Positions 15,620 to 25,075 of a stretch of DNA of 64,000 nt are shown here, one piece after another. The stretch comes from Streptosporangium carneum (GTDB taxonomy: Bacteria; Actinomycetota; Actinomycetes; Streptosporangiales; Streptosporangiaceae): the NCBI RefSeq assembly GCF_027922005.1, contig NZ_BSEV01000002.1, positions 772,512-836,511 on the forward strand, given 5' to 3'. The translations under genes and the position numbers were made by a program. How positions within the stretch are numbered: the stretch's first letter is position 1; every line of letters begins with the position of its first letter. The notes beneath the pieces are model-generated. The model did not search any database. It saw only the letters and a list, made by a program, of their open reading frames with translations, and was not told the origin of the DNA.

Positions 15620-16510
15620 ATGAGCAGAGCTCTCGATCCGCGCGATCTGGCAGGCAGCGGCCCCTCCGAGGCCGTCAGGCGCCCGGGGCCCAGCACCGTG
15701 ACCCGGGTCAGGGAGGTGGCGGGCGGGGTCGTCAGGGACAGACGCGACGACCTGGCGACGGAGGAGCCGCTGGAGATCAGGATCCAGTCGGGCGAGGCGC
15801 GCAGAACGGTCGCGATCACCATGCGGACCCCCGGCGCGGACTTCGAGCTCGCGGCCGGTTTCCTGCACGGCGAGGGACTGGCCTCCGCCGGGGAGATCGT
15901 CTCCATCGCCTACTGCTCGGACGACGACGTGGCGCCCGAGGCGCGCTACAACACGGTGACCGTACGGCTGCGCGGCCCCCTGCCGGAGCTGCCCGCCCTC
16001 GACCGGCACTTCGTGACGTCCAGCGCCTGCGGCGTCTGCGGGTCCGCCAGCCTCGACGCCCTGCGGGACCGGTGCCTCCCGCTTCCTCCCGGCGACGGCC
16101 CCCTGCTGTCCCCCGAGGTCCTGTACGGCCTGCCGCACCGACTCAGGCGGGCTCAGGGCGTGTTCGGCAAGACCGGGGGGCTGCACGCCGCGGGGCTGTT
16201 CACCTCGGGCGGCGAGCTGGTGGCGCTCCGCGAGGACGTGGGGCGGCACAACGCGCTGGACAAGCTGGTCGGCTGGGCCCTGACGAACGGGACGCCGTCG
16301 CTGGGCGAGCACGTCCTGATGGTCAGCGGGCGCGCCAGCTACGAGATCATGCAGAAGGCCCTGAGCGCCGGGATCCCGGTCGTCTGCGCCGTCTCCGCCC
16401 CCTCCTCCCTGGCCGTGGACCTGGCCAGGGAGTTCGGGATGACGTTGGTCGGCTTCCTGCGCGAGGAGCGCTTCAACCTCTACTCGGGCGCGGAGCGGGT
16501 CGCCGTCTGA
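15620..16510 (+). CDS. fdhD: Formate dehydrogenase accessory sulfurtransferase FdhD
   Basis: 296 aa. The sulfur-carrying loop TSSACGVCGSASLDAL holds Cys137 and Cys140, and GRHNALDKLVG-type and SGRASYEIMQKAL motifs follow, as expected. FdhD passes sulfur from a cysteine desulfurase to the molybdenum cofactor of formate dehydrogenase. No formate dehydrogenase gene is in the window. ATG 15620 has GGGGACATG in front. The first 30 residues are a non-conserved extension. Confidence 0.95.
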   Translation: MSRALDPRDLAGSGPSEAVRRPGPSTVTRVREVAGGVVRDRRDDLATEEPLEIRIQSGEARRTVAITMRTPGADFELAAGFLHGEGLASAGEIVSIAYCSDDDVAPEARYNTVTVRLRGPLPELPALDRHFVTSSACGVCGSASLDALRDRCLPLPPGDGPLLSPEVLYGLPHRLRRAQGVFGKTGGLHAAGLFTSGGELVALREDVGRHNALDKLVGWALTNGTPSLGEHVLMVSGRASYEIMQKALSAGIPVVCAVSAPSSLAVDLAREFGMTLVGFLREERFNLYSGAERVAV

Positions 16511-16565
16511 CCTGTCGGCAGGCCTGACGGCGACCCGGCCGTGCGGTGTTCCGGCCGGTGGGGGG

Positions 16566-19205
16566 TCAGCCGGTGTTCTGCAGGCCCGCGGCGACGCCGT
16601 TGACCGACAGCAGCAGCAGCGTCGACAGGCGCTCGCGCTCCTCCTCGGACAGGGCGTCGTCGGAGCGCAGGGCGGACAGGGCGCGCAGCTGCAGGTGCGA
16701 CAGCGCGTCCACGTACGGGTCGCGGAGCTGGACCGCGCGCGAGAGCACCCTGCGGTTCTCCAGCAGGCGGCTGTGGCCGGTGATCTCCAGGGCCAGGCGG
16801 CGGGTGCGGTCGTACTCCCCGAGCACCTGCTCGACGAAGTCGTCCCGCCCGCCCAGCGCGAGGTAGCGGGCCGCGATGTCCCTGTCGGTCTTGGCCAGCG
16901 ACATCTCCACGTTGTCCAGCAGCGAGGCGAAGAGCGGCCACTCGCGGTAGGCGGCGCGCAGCTCGTCGATGCCCGACTCGGAGATCACCGCCTCCAGGCC
17001 GCTGCCCAGGCCGTACCACCCCGGCAGGTTGACCCGGGTCTGCGCCCAGGCGAACACCCACGGGATGGCCCGCAGGTCGTCCAGGGACCTGGGTGCGCCG
17101 AGACCCCGCCTGGCGGGGCGGGAGCCGAGACGGAGCGAGCCGATCTCCTCAAGCGGGCTGACCAGCGAGAACCACTCGGGGAAGCCGGGCGCCTCGGTCA
17201 GCGACCGGTAGGCCTTCTCCGAGGCGGAGGCCACCTGCTCGGCCACGCCGCGGAAGCGCCCCGCCGCCTCGGCCGTACGGGCCTCGATGGTCGGCGTCGA
17301 GGCCAGCAGCACCGCGGAGGTGACCTGCTCCATGTGGCGGCGGGCGATGGCGGCGTGACCGTAGCGGGCGAAGATGACCTCACCCTGCTCGGTGACCTTG
17401 AACCTGCCGCCGACCGAGCCCGGGGCCTGCGCGAGCACGGCCCGGTTGGCCGGTCCGCCGCCTCGGCCCAGCGCGCCGCCCCTGCCGTGGAAGAGCGTCA
17501 GCCGCACGTCGTGCGCGGCGGCCCAGGCGGTCAGGGCCTCCTGCGCCTCGTACAGCTTCAGCGTCGCCGCGGCGGGGCCGAGCTCCTTGGCCGAGTCGGA
17601 GTAGCCGAGCATGACCTCCAGGCGACGGCCGTTGGCCGCGAGCCTCTCCTGGATGCCCGGGATGGCCAGCATGCCGGTCAGCACGGCCGGGGCGTTGGCC
17701 AGGTCGGCGCCCGACTCGAACAGCGGGACCACGTCGAGCCTGGGCGCCCTGTCGCCGAGCGCGTGCGCGGCCAGCGCGTAGACCGCGGCGATGTCGTCGG
17801 CCGAGCGGGTGAAGGAGACGACGTAGCGGGAGCAGGCGGTCGTGCCGAAGCGCTCCTGGATCCAGCCGATCGTGCGGATGGTCGCCAGGACCTCGTCCGT
17901 GCGCTCGGAGGTCCGCCCATCGGCCAGCTCGGCCAGCGCCTCGGCGTGGACCTGCGAGTGCTGGCGCACCTCCAGTTCCGCCAGGTGGAAGCCGAACGTC
18001 TCCACCTGCCAGATGAGGTGCTGCACCTCGCCGTACGCCTGCCGGGGCGCGTCGGCCGCCACCAGGGACTCCTGGACGGTCCGCAGGTCGGCCAGGAGCT
18101 CCTCCGGCGAGCGGTAGGCCAGGTCGAGGCCGCGCTGCCGGGTCGCCCTGATCCTGGCGGCGACGAACAGCAGCCACTGCCGGTGCGGTTCCTGCGGCGA
18201 GCGGGTGGCCATCTCGGAGACCAGCTCGGGGTGGTCGTTCTCCGCGGAGGCGAGCGCCGCGGCGAGCTCCGGCGAGGCGGGCGTGTAGGAGGCGGTGAGC
18301 GTGAGGGCCCTGCCGATCCTGAGCGCGGCGTTCTCCAGCGCGATCAGCACGTGCTCCGACTGGATGAGCACGGCGTCCCTGGTCACCTTCGCGGTGACGT
18401 TGGGGTTGCCGTCACGGTCGCCGCCGATCCAGCTGCCGTAGCGGATGAAGGCGCGGGCCAGCGGCTCGCGGACGCCGGTGCCCTCGCCGAGCGCGGCGTC
18501 CAGCGAGCGGTAGACCAGCGGGATCACCCGGAACAAGGTCTCGTCGAAGGCGGCCATGGCGGTGCGGACCTCGTCGAGCGGGTCGAGCTTGGTCGACCTG
18601 AGCTGCGCGGTCCGCCACAGGAGGTCGACCTCCTCCAGCAGCCGCCGCCTGGTCTCCGCCCGCTCGGCGGCTCCCCGCTCGGGGCTGTTGTAGGCGGCGA
18701 GCCTGCCGCTGATCCGCTGGATCGCGGTGACCACCGCGCGCCTGCGGGCCTCGGTCGGGTGCGCGGTCAGCACGGGGTGCAGCCGCAGCCCCTCGACCAG
18801 CTCGGCGACGCGCTCGCCGCCCAGCTCCTGGACGGCCTGCGCGATGGACTCCGGCAGCGGCTCCTCACCGGTGTCGCGGACGCGGAGGGTACGGATCCTG
18901 AAATGCTCCTCGGCGAGGTTCGCCAGATGGAAGTAGCACGTGAACGCGCGGGCGATCTGCACCGCCCTCTCGATCGGCCACTCGGCGACCATGGCGGTGA
19001 TCTCGTCGCCCGAGACCTTCCCGCGACGGGCCGCGATGACGGCCTTTCTGAGGCGTTCGACATCGGCGAGCAGGTCGTCGCCGCCGTGCTCGGCTATCAC
19101 CTGCCCCAAGAGCCCTCCGAGCAGCCGCACATCCGCGCGCAGCTCGTCGGGCATCTCGGTGACAGCGGATGAACGTTCTGCCTGGGTGTTCGCGATGGCG
19201 GACAT
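16566..19205 (-). CDS. ppc: Phosphoenolpyruvate carboxylase
   Basis: 879 aa from ATG 19205; an in-frame GTG at 19253 would add 16 residues, and neither start has a clear ribosome site. Conserved sites are present: LTAHPTEARRR, GGDRDGNPNVT, FHGRGGALGRGGGP and the C-terminal NGVAAGLQNTG. The enzyme makes oxaloacetate from PEP and bicarbonate to replenish the TCA cycle. Full length for the bacterial family. Monocistronic by its surroundings. Confidence 0.97.
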   Translation of the reverse strand: MSAIANTQAERSSAVTEMPDELRADVRLLGGLLGQVIAEHGGDDLLADVERLRKAVIAARRGKVSGDEITAMVAEWPIERAVQIARAFTCYFHLANLAEEHFRIRTLRVRDTGEEPLPESIAQAVQELGGERVAELVEGLRLHPVLTAHPTEARRRAVVTAIQRISGRLAAYNSPERGAAERAETRRRLLEEVDLLWRTAQLRSTKLDPLDEVRTAMAAFDETLFRVIPLVYRSLDAALGEGTGVREPLARAFIRYGSWIGGDRDGNPNVTAKVTRDAVLIQSEHVLIALENAALRIGRALTLTASYTPASPELAAALASAENDHPELVSEMATRSPQEPHRQWLLFVAARIRATRQRGLDLAYRSPEELLADLRTVQESLVAADAPRQAYGEVQHLIWQVETFGFHLAELEVRQHSQVHAEALAELADGRTSERTDEVLATIRTIGWIQERFGTTACSRYVVSFTRSADDIAAVYALAAHALGDRAPRLDVVPLFESGADLANAPAVLTGMLAIPGIQERLAANGRRLEVMLGYSDSAKELGPAAATLKLYEAQEALTAWAAAHDVRLTLFHGRGGALGRGGGPANRAVLAQAPGSVGGRFKVTEQGEVIFARYGHAAIARRHMEQVTSAVLLASTPTIEARTAEAAGRFRGVAEQVASASEKAYRSLTEAPGFPEWFSLVSPLEEIGSLRLGSRPARRGLGAPRSLDDLRAIPWVFAWAQTRVNLPGWYGLGSGLEAVISESGIDELRAAYREWPLFASLLDNVEMSLAKTDRDIAARYLALGGRDDFVEQVLGEYDRTRRLALEITGHSRLLENRRVLSRAVQLRDPYVDALSHLQLRALSALRSDDALSEEERERLSTLLLLSVNGVAAGLQNTG

Positions 19206-19270
19206 ATTCGTCAGCGTAGTCAGTCCGAATTCCCGGGCGGAGACCGGTCTCACTTATTGGACTAGACCAA

Positions 19271-20980
19271 TCAGCCGCTCTGGGAGACGGCCCCCACGAG
19301 CTCGGGATACCTGCGGAAACCGAGGTCTCCGGCCAATCTGCGACCCGCCCAGGAGAGCAGCAGGCCGTACGGCACCGCGAGCGCGCTGACCCAGGTGAGG
19401 CCCAGCAGGACCGGCAGCGTCACGGGCAGCGAGAGCAGGCCGCCGCCGATCATCGCGCCGAACGAGGCGACGAAGGCGATGCCGCCCTGCCCCGGCACGG
19501 CCCCGGTGAAGGCGTTGAGCCGGTCGGGCACCGAGTACGGCACGAGCACGCTCGTCACGGCCCCGATCCCGAGGCCGACGCCGAGGACCCCCCACGCGGT
19601 GAGCGCGGCGGGGACGGCCCACGCCAGGTTCCCCGCGAGGAGGGCGGCCACGACCGAGAGCAGGCCGAGCAGCGGCGCCGCGATCGTCGCGACGGCCAGG
19701 TGCCGCCCCGCCAGGTCGGTCCGCCAGTCGCGTCCCGTGCCGTAGGCGACGGCGTTCATCCACAGCGAGCGGCCGTCGATGCCGAAGGAGTTGGCCGACT
19801 GCAGGCCGATCATCACCGCGCCGAGGCAGGCGGGGCCGACCGCCAGGCCGATGCCTCCCGCCCCCTCGCCCTGGCTCAGGGAGAAGGCCAGGACGCCGGT
19901 GACCGCGACGGAGGAGAACCAGCCGACCCTGCCGCGCGGGTCGCGGCGGGCGTACTTCAGCTCCTTGGTCGCGACCGCCGCGAGCGGGCCGTCCGGCAGG
20001 ATCCTGGCGAGCAGGCCCCTGGAGTTGCGCACCGAGGAGGCGCCGCCCTCCGTCGAGCCGTCCGGCGTGACCAGCGCCCTGCGGAGCGCGGCGATCCACA
20101 GGCGGCCGACCACGAGGACGAGGACGGCGAGGAAGGCCAGCTCGGCCACCGCGACCAGGCCGCCGTCCGTGACGGCGTGCGCGGCCATGCCCGGCGGGGT
20201 CCAGCGCAGCACGGAGGCCAGGCTGCGCAGCGCCGCCGCGGGGTCGGCGGAGAAGCCGCCGTTGAGCAGCAGGTTCGGCAGCTGCGCCGCCAGGACGAAG
20301 AAGAGCACCGAGACGGCGAGCACGTCGCGGCCCCTGCGGGTGCGCAGGACGCCGGAAAGGGACGTGGTGACCAGCCGTGAGGTGACGATGCAGAGCGCGA
20401 ACTGCAGGAGCACCGCGACGACGCCGAGCAGCGCGCCGCCCGCCCCCGCGGCCAGGCCCACGACCGCGCCGAACATGACGACCAGCGTGGCGGCGGGCCA
20501 GACGCCGGTGACCGACGCGGCGAACATGCCCGCCGCCAGCTGGCCGGTCCGCAGCGGGAACAGCGACAGGCGCGACGGGTCGAGGGTGTCGTCGAGGCCG
20601 AACGCCAGCAACGGTCCGACGGCCCAGACCAGCAGGAATCCGCTGAACAGCACGATCCCGACGTCCGCCGCGACGTCGTCGGGCGCGAACCTCAGCGCGG
20701 CGAGGCCGAGGAAGCCCAGGCCCGCGACGAGGAGGGCGGCGATCACGGTGAAGACGAACCCGGCAAGGCGCACGCCGTTGCCGCGCAGGTTCCCGGCGAC
20801 CAGCCTGAGCTTGAGCCGTACGAAGATCCACGGGCTCACCCTGCCGGCGCCGGAGCTCGAAGCGCCCGCGGCGGGGGCAGGGGCGGGGGTCGAACCGCTT
20901 GCGGCGGGGCCGTCCGCGCCGGGGCCCCTGGCGTCCTCGCCGAAGCCGGAGTCGTTCACGCCGAGGTCGCGCCCAGCCAT
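19271..20980 (-). CDS. ABC-2-type multi-span permease
   Basis: 569 aa from ATG 20980 with GAGGAGG upstream; the frame opens much earlier but that part lies over the ATPase gene. A Pro/Ala-rich cytosolic N-terminus (about 65 residues) is followed by roughly twelve hydrophobic spans in two blocks. It overlaps the end of the ATPase gene by 25 bases, so it is the membrane half of an exporter. Substrate unknown. Confidence 0.85.
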   Translation of the reverse strand: MAGRDLGVNDSGFGEDARGPGADGPAASGSTPAPAPAAGASSSGAGRVSPWIFVRLKLRLVAGNLRGNGVRLAGFVFTVIAALLVAGLGFLGLAALRFAPDDVAADVGIVLFSGFLLVWAVGPLLAFGLDDTLDPSRLSLFPLRTGQLAAGMFAASVTGVWPAATLVVMFGAVVGLAAGAGGALLGVVAVLLQFALCIVTSRLVTTSLSGVLRTRRGRDVLAVSVLFFVLAAQLPNLLLNGGFSADPAAALRSLASVLRWTPPGMAAHAVTDGGLVAVAELAFLAVLVLVVGRLWIAALRRALVTPDGSTEGGASSVRNSRGLLARILPDGPLAAVATKELKYARRDPRGRVGWFSSVAVTGVLAFSLSQGEGAGGIGLAVGPACLGAVMIGLQSANSFGIDGRSLWMNAVAYGTGRDWRTDLAGRHLAVATIAAPLLGLLSVVAALLAGNLAWAVPAALTAWGVLGVGLGIGAVTSVLVPYSVPDRLNAFTGAVPGQGGIAFVASFGAMIGGGLLSLPVTLPVLLGLTWVSALAVPYGLLLSWAGRRLAGDLGFRRYPELVGAVSQSG

Positions 20981-21744
20981 GACAGGCCCTCCTCTCCGCC
21001 GGGGCCCTGTCCGTCGCCCCTGGCCCCGACCAGGCCGAGGAAGGCCTCGTTGAGGCTCCGTCCCGCGCGGACCCGGTCGAGCGGGCCCTGTGCGACGATC
21101 TGGCCCCTGCTCATCACGGAGACCCAGTCGCACAGGCGCTCGACGAGGTCCATGACGTGGCTGGAGAAGACGACGGTCGCACCCGAGGCGGTGTAGCGGC
21201 GCAGCACCTCGGTCAGCGTGTTGGCGCTGACCGGGTCGACGCCCTCGAAGGGCTCGTCGAGGAAGAGCACTCTGGGGTTGTGCAGCAGCGCGGCCGCCAG
21301 GCCTATCTTCTTGCGCATGCCGGTCGAGTAGTCGACGACGAGCTTGTCCGCCGAGTCCGCCAGGTCCATGACCCGCAGCAGCTCCTCGGCCCGCTGCTCG
21401 ACCTCGGCCTTGGGGATGCCCCTGAGCTGGCCGTTGTAGGACAGCAGCTCACGCCCGGACAGGCGCTCGAACAGGCGCAGCCCCTCGGGGAGCACGCCGA
21501 TGCGGGCCTTGACCGCCACCGGGTCGCGCCAGACGTCCAGCCCGTCGATGTGGATCGCGCCCTCGTCGGGGCGGAGCAGGCCGGTGACCATGCTGAGCGT
21601 GGTCGTCTTGCCCGCGCCGTTCGGGCCGACCAGCCCGGCGAAGCTGCCCCTCGGCACGACGAGGTCGACCCCGCCGACGGCCACCTGCTGCCCGAACCTC
21701 TTCACCAGCCGCTGTGTTCGTACCGCTTCAGCGATGTCCGTCAT
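20956..21744 (-). CDS. ABC transporter ATP-binding protein
   Basis: 262 aa from ATG 21744 (GGGAG just upstream; GTG 21753 is the alternative). Walker A GPNGAGKTT, signature YSTGMRKKIGLAAALL, Walker B VLFLDEP and switch His in SSHVMD are all intact, in the order of drug/bacitracin-type exporters. It pairs with the following permease gene. Confidence 0.92.
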   Translation of the reverse strand: MTDIAEAVRTQRLVKRFGQQVAVGGVDLVVPRGSFAGLVGPNGAGKTTTLSMVTGLLRPDEGAIHIDGLDVWRDPVAVKARIGVLPEGLRLFERLSGRELLSYNGQLRGIPKAEVEQRAEELLRVMDLADSADKLVVDYSTGMRKKIGLAAALLHNPRVLFLDEPFEGVDPVSANTLTEVLRRYTASGATVVFSSHVMDLVERLCDWVSVMSRGQIVAQGPLDRVRAGRSLNEAFLGLVGARGDGQGPGGEEGLSWLGATSA

Positions 21745-22035
21745 GACTCCCACTTTGTCAGAATTGCCCCTTCAACGAGCGGGCCATCGCGACCCGTTCC
21801 CGGCCGGACACCCCCGTGGATCAGGGGTTCCAGGGGGGTTCCTGCCAGATGGGACCCAGCTGGGTTTTCTCATCGCGGGACGGTTACCCTGCTGAAAACG
21901 AGCGGGGAGCGCCCCCTTGTGCCCGGGGCGTGTTCCGTGGACCTTCGCCCTGGGCGGAGCGGACCGCGAGAGCGGTGGACGCGCCTGGGCGCGCCCGACC
22001 TGTACGCAGTGTGAGCCGCGTGAAGCGAGCGAGGA

Positions 22036-23643
22036 GTGGTGAACGACCCGATGAGCGCCGAGCCGACAGCCCCCGGGGTTGACATTCACACCACAGCGGG
22101 CAAGCTCGCCGATCTGGAGCGCCGCCTGGACGAGGCGGCGCACGCCGGTTCGGCGCGTGCGGTGGAGAAGCAGCACGCCAAGGGCAAGATGACGGCCAGG
22201 GAGCGGGTTCTCGCCTTCCTGGACGAGGGCAGCTTCGTGGAGTTCGACGAGCTGGCCAGGCACCGGTCGACGAACTTCGGCCTTGAGCGCGAGCGCCCGT
22301 ACGGCGACGGCGTGGTGACCGGCTACGGCACGGTCGACGACAGGCCGGTCGCGGTGTTCGCCCAGGACTTCACCGTGTTCGGCGGGTCGCTGGGCGAGGT
22401 CTTCGGCGAGAAGATCGTCAAGGTGATGGACCACGCGCTGAAGACCGGCTGCCCCGTGGTCGGCATCAACGACTCCGGCGGGGCCCGCATCCAGGAGGGC
22501 GTCGTCTCCCTCGGCCTGTACGCCGAGATCTTCAAGCGCAACGTGCACGCCTCGGGGGTGATCCCGCAGATCTCCCTGATCATGGGCCCGTGCGCGGGCG
22601 GCGCGGTCTACTCCCCCGCCCTCACCGACTTCGTGCTGATGGTCTCCGAGAAGTCGCACATGTTCATCACCGGGCCCGACGTCATCAAGACGGTCACCGG
22701 CGAGGAGGTGACGTTCGAGGAGCTCGGCGGCGCGCACACGCACAACTCCAGGTCGGGCGTGGCGCACTACGAGGCTGCCGACGAGGCCGACTGCCTGGAG
22801 TTCGCCAGGGCGCTGCTGTCCTACCTCCCGTCCAACAACATGGACGAGGCCCCGGTCCTCGACGCCGACCCGGCGCTGGAGACCGGGGAGGAGGACCTGG
22901 AGCTGGACACGCTGATCCCCGACTCGGCGAACCAGCCCTACGACATGCACACGGTGCTCGAGCACGTGCTGGACGACGGCGAGTTCCTCGAGGTGCACGC
23001 GCAGTTCGCGCCGAACATCCTCGTGGGCTTCGGCCGGGTCGAGGGACGTTCCGTGGGGATCGTCGCCAACCAGCCGATGAGTTTCGCGGGGACGCTGGAC
23101 ATCGCGGCTTCGGAGAAAGCCGCAAGATTTGTCCGTACTTGCGATGCCTTTAACATTCCTGTTCTGACATTTGTAGATGTGCCGGGATTCTTGCCTGGAA
23201 CCGACCAGGAATGGAACGGGATCATCCGCCGCGGCGCCAAGCTGCTGTACGCCTACGCGGAGGCGACGGTGCCGCTGGTGACGGTGATCACCCGTAAGGC
23301 GTACGGCGGGGCCTACGACGTCATGGGCTCCAAGCACCTGGGCGCGGACATCAACCTGGCCTGGCCGACCGCGCAGATCGCGGTGATGGGCGCGCAGGGC
23401 GCGGTCAACATCCTCTACCGCCGCGAGCTCGCCTCGGCCGACGACCCCGACACCGCCCGTGCCCGGTTCGTCGCCGAATACGAGGACACCCTCGCCAACC
23501 CGTATCTCGCCGCCGAACGGGGGTATGTAGATGCCGTGATCCGCCCCTCCGACACCCGGGTACAGATCGTCAGGGCGCTGCGCGCCCTGCGTAACAAGCG
23601 CACGAGCCTGCCCCCCAAGAAGCATGGGAACATCCCGCTATGA
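22036..23643 (+). CDS. accD: Acyl-CoA carboxylase carboxyltransferase (beta) subunit
   Basis: 535 aa. Crotonase-fold carboxyltransferase with both halves: [27 protein letters not shown] and [14 protein letters not shown] in the acyl-CoA half; [34 protein letters not shown] and [20 protein letters not shown] in the biotin half. It transfers carboxyl from biotin to propionyl- or acetyl-CoA. GTG 22036 and ATG 22051 both remain possible behind GAGGAG. The epsilon-subunit gene overlaps its stop. The alpha subunit is encoded 25 kb away at 49 kb. Confidence 0.95.
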   Translation: MVNDPMSAEPTAPGVDIHTTAGKLADLERRLDEAAHAGSARAVEKQHAKGKMTARERVLAFLDEGSFVEFDELARHRSTNFGLERERPYGDGVVTGYGTVDDRPVAVFAQDFTVFGGSLGEVFGEKIVKVMDHALKTGCPVVGINDSGGARIQEGVVSLGLYAEIFKRNVHASGVIPQISLIMGPCAGGAVYSPALTDFVLMVSEKSHMFITGPDVIKTVTGEEVTFEELGGAHTHNSRSGVAHYEAADEADCLEFARALLSYLPSNNMDEAPVLDADPALETGEEDLELDTLIPDSANQPYDMHTVLEHVLDDGEFLEVHAQFAPNILVGFGRVEGRSVGIVANQPMSFAGTLDIAASEKAARFVRTCDAFNIPVLTFVDVPGFLPGTDQEWNGIIRRGAKLLYAYAEATVPLVTVITRKAYGGAYDVMGSKHLGADINLAWPTAQIAVMGAQGAVNILYRRELASADDPDTARARFVAEYEDTLANPYLAAERGYVDAVIRPSDTRVQIVRALRALRNKRTSLPPKKHGNIPL

Positions 23644-23837
23644 CACACCTGAAGATCGTCCATGGGGACGCGACCCCGGAGGAGATCGCCGCGCTGGTGG
23701 TCGCACTCGCCTCGCGGGCGGTTCCGGCGGTGAAAGCTCCACCAAAGCGTGAAAATTGGCGTGATCCCGCACACCGCATGCGAAAACATCTTCCGACAGG
23801 ACAAGGAGCGTGGAGATCGAGCGGCCTGCCTCGATAG
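23640..23837 (+). CDS. accE: Acyl-CoA carboxylase epsilon subunit
   Basis: 65 aa, starting in the ATGA of the beta-subunit stop. [20 protein letters not shown] and the WRDPAHRMR tail are the family signature. The epsilon subunit tightens the alpha-beta complex and raises activity in actinobacterial propionyl/acetyl-CoA carboxylases. Confidence 0.9.
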   Translation: MTHLKIVHGDATPEEIAALVVALASRAVPAVKAPPKRENWRDPAHRMRKHLPTGQGAWRSSGLPR

Positions 23838-23896
23838 ATCCCCGGAACGGGGTGTCAAGTTGCACGAGACTTGGGACTATCTAAGAAATGGGCGCA

Positions 23897-23902
23897 TATA
23901 GT
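23897..23902 (+). promoter_or_regulatory. Possible -10 box of the NYN gene
   Basis: TATAGT sits 38 bases before ATG 23940 in a short A+T-rich patch (23870-23905). A -35 is not convincing (GGGACT at 18 bases, TTGGGA at 20). A hairpin CCCCGGAACGGGG lies just upstream and may end the carboxylase transcript. Confidence 0.3.
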
Positions 23903-23939
23903 CAGCCCGATCAGTGAGTTCCGAGGCCTGGAGGACGAC

Positions 23940-24887
23940 ATGACCATCCTGGACCTCACAACCCATCCCGTTGCCGCGAAGTACGCCGTCCTGGTGGACG
24001 TCGGATACCTCTACGCGGCAGCGGGTGAGGTGCTCCTCGGCGCCAAGGAGCGCAAGGAGTACCGCGTCGCGGCCGACGAGCTCATTCAGGCGCTGCAGAA
24101 ACACGCCGAAGCCCGCATCCACGGCGAGCTGCTGAGGATCTACTGGTACGACGCGGCCCGCGACCGGGTGCCGACCGTGGACCAGCGCGTCATCGCCCAG
24201 CTCCCCTGGGTCAAGGTGCGCCTGGGCAACCTCAACGCCAGAGGGCAGCAGAAGGGCGTCGACGCGCAGATCAGGAGCGACCTCGAGGCGCTGGCCAGGC
24301 ACCACGCGGTGAGCGACACGATCCTGCTGGCCGGAGACGAGGACATGGTCCCCGCGGTCGAGGCGGCCCAGGCGTACGGCGTGCGCATCCACCTGTGGGG
24401 CGTCGAGCCGCCCTACGGCACCAACCAGGCCGAGCGCCTCGTCTGGGAGTCGGACACCGTCGAGATCATCAGCGCCGACTTCCTCCGCTCCTACTTCAGC
24501 CGCGCCCCCGCTCCCGTCCCCGTCCCGGTCCCGCCCGCGGCCCCCTCCCCCGCGCAGGTCTTCGCCGGGCGCTCGCCCGCGGCGGCCAAGCCGAAGGCGC
24601 CCGTCGGCCAGGTCACCAAGCTCGGCCCGAGCCGTCCCAGGGTCGAGGAGGTCGGCGAGCACGTGGCCCAGAAGTGGATCCTCACCCGGGGCCGCGACAA
24701 CATCCGCGACCTGCTGCCCGGGCCGATCCTTCCCACGGTCATCGACACCGAGCTGCTGATCGAGGCGGAGAAGGAGCTCGGCCACTCCCTGCGCCCCTAC
24801 CCGGAGGCCAGGGTCTGGTTGCGCGACGGGTTCTGGGCCCGCGTCTACCGCGAGTTCGAGATCGGAGTGGGCGTCTCCTCCAAATGA
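23940..24887 (+). CDS. NYN-domain (PIN-like) putative RNase
   Basis: 315 aa from ATG 23940 with GGAGGAC before it. The NYN/LabA-type fold shows AVLVDVGYLYAAAGEVL (first Asp), a basic middle with KGVDAQIRSDLEAL (second Asp) and LLAGDEDMVPAVEAAQAYG (third Asp). A Pro/Ala linker (about residues 195-235) leads to a C-terminal domain of about 80 residues (KWILTRGRDNIRDLLPG...), perhaps an RNA-binding winged helix. Predicted to cut or bind RNA. No partner gene is obvious. Confidence 0.8.
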   Translation: MTILDLTTHPVAAKYAVLVDVGYLYAAAGEVLLGAKERKEYRVAADELIQALQKHAEARIHGELLRIYWYDAARDRVPTVDQRVIAQLPWVKVRLGNLNARGQQKGVDAQIRSDLEALARHHAVSDTILLAGDEDMVPAVEAAQAYGVRIHLWGVEPPYGTNQAERLVWESDTVEIISADFLRSYFSRAPAPVPVPVPPAAPSPAQVFAGRSPAAAKPKAPVGQVTKLGPSRPRVEEVGEHVAQKWILTRGRDNIRDLLPGPILPTVIDTELLIEAEKELGHSLRPYPEARVWLRDGFWARVYREFEIGVGVSSK

Positions 24888-24957
24888 GGCGCAGACCTGC
24901 GCGCGCGGCTCCGGCCCAGACGAGGCGCAGGCGTGCGCGCGGGCCTGCGGCCCAGAC
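24886..24957. repeat. Two tandem 36-bp repeats at the NYN gene end
   Basis: Units 24886-24921 and 24922-24957 share GAGGCGCAG...GCGCGCG...CGGCCCAGAC and a third unit starts at 24958. The first unit includes the last two bases of the stop codon. Confidence 0.75.
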
Positions 24958-25075
24958 GAGGCCTCGGGCCGCGCCGGAGGCCGCGCCCCCCGGGTGAGGT
25001 CGGCGGGAGCCCGTCTCACGATCAGGTCCGATTCCCGCCAGCCGTACGACCTGCGCTGGACATACCGTTGTCGAC

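Noticed and set aside
16695..19172. 825-codon plus-strand open frame antisense to ppc
   Set aside because: It mirrors the ppc gene, has no recognisable domain and is Arg/Gly/Val-rich as expected for shadows in GC-rich DNA.
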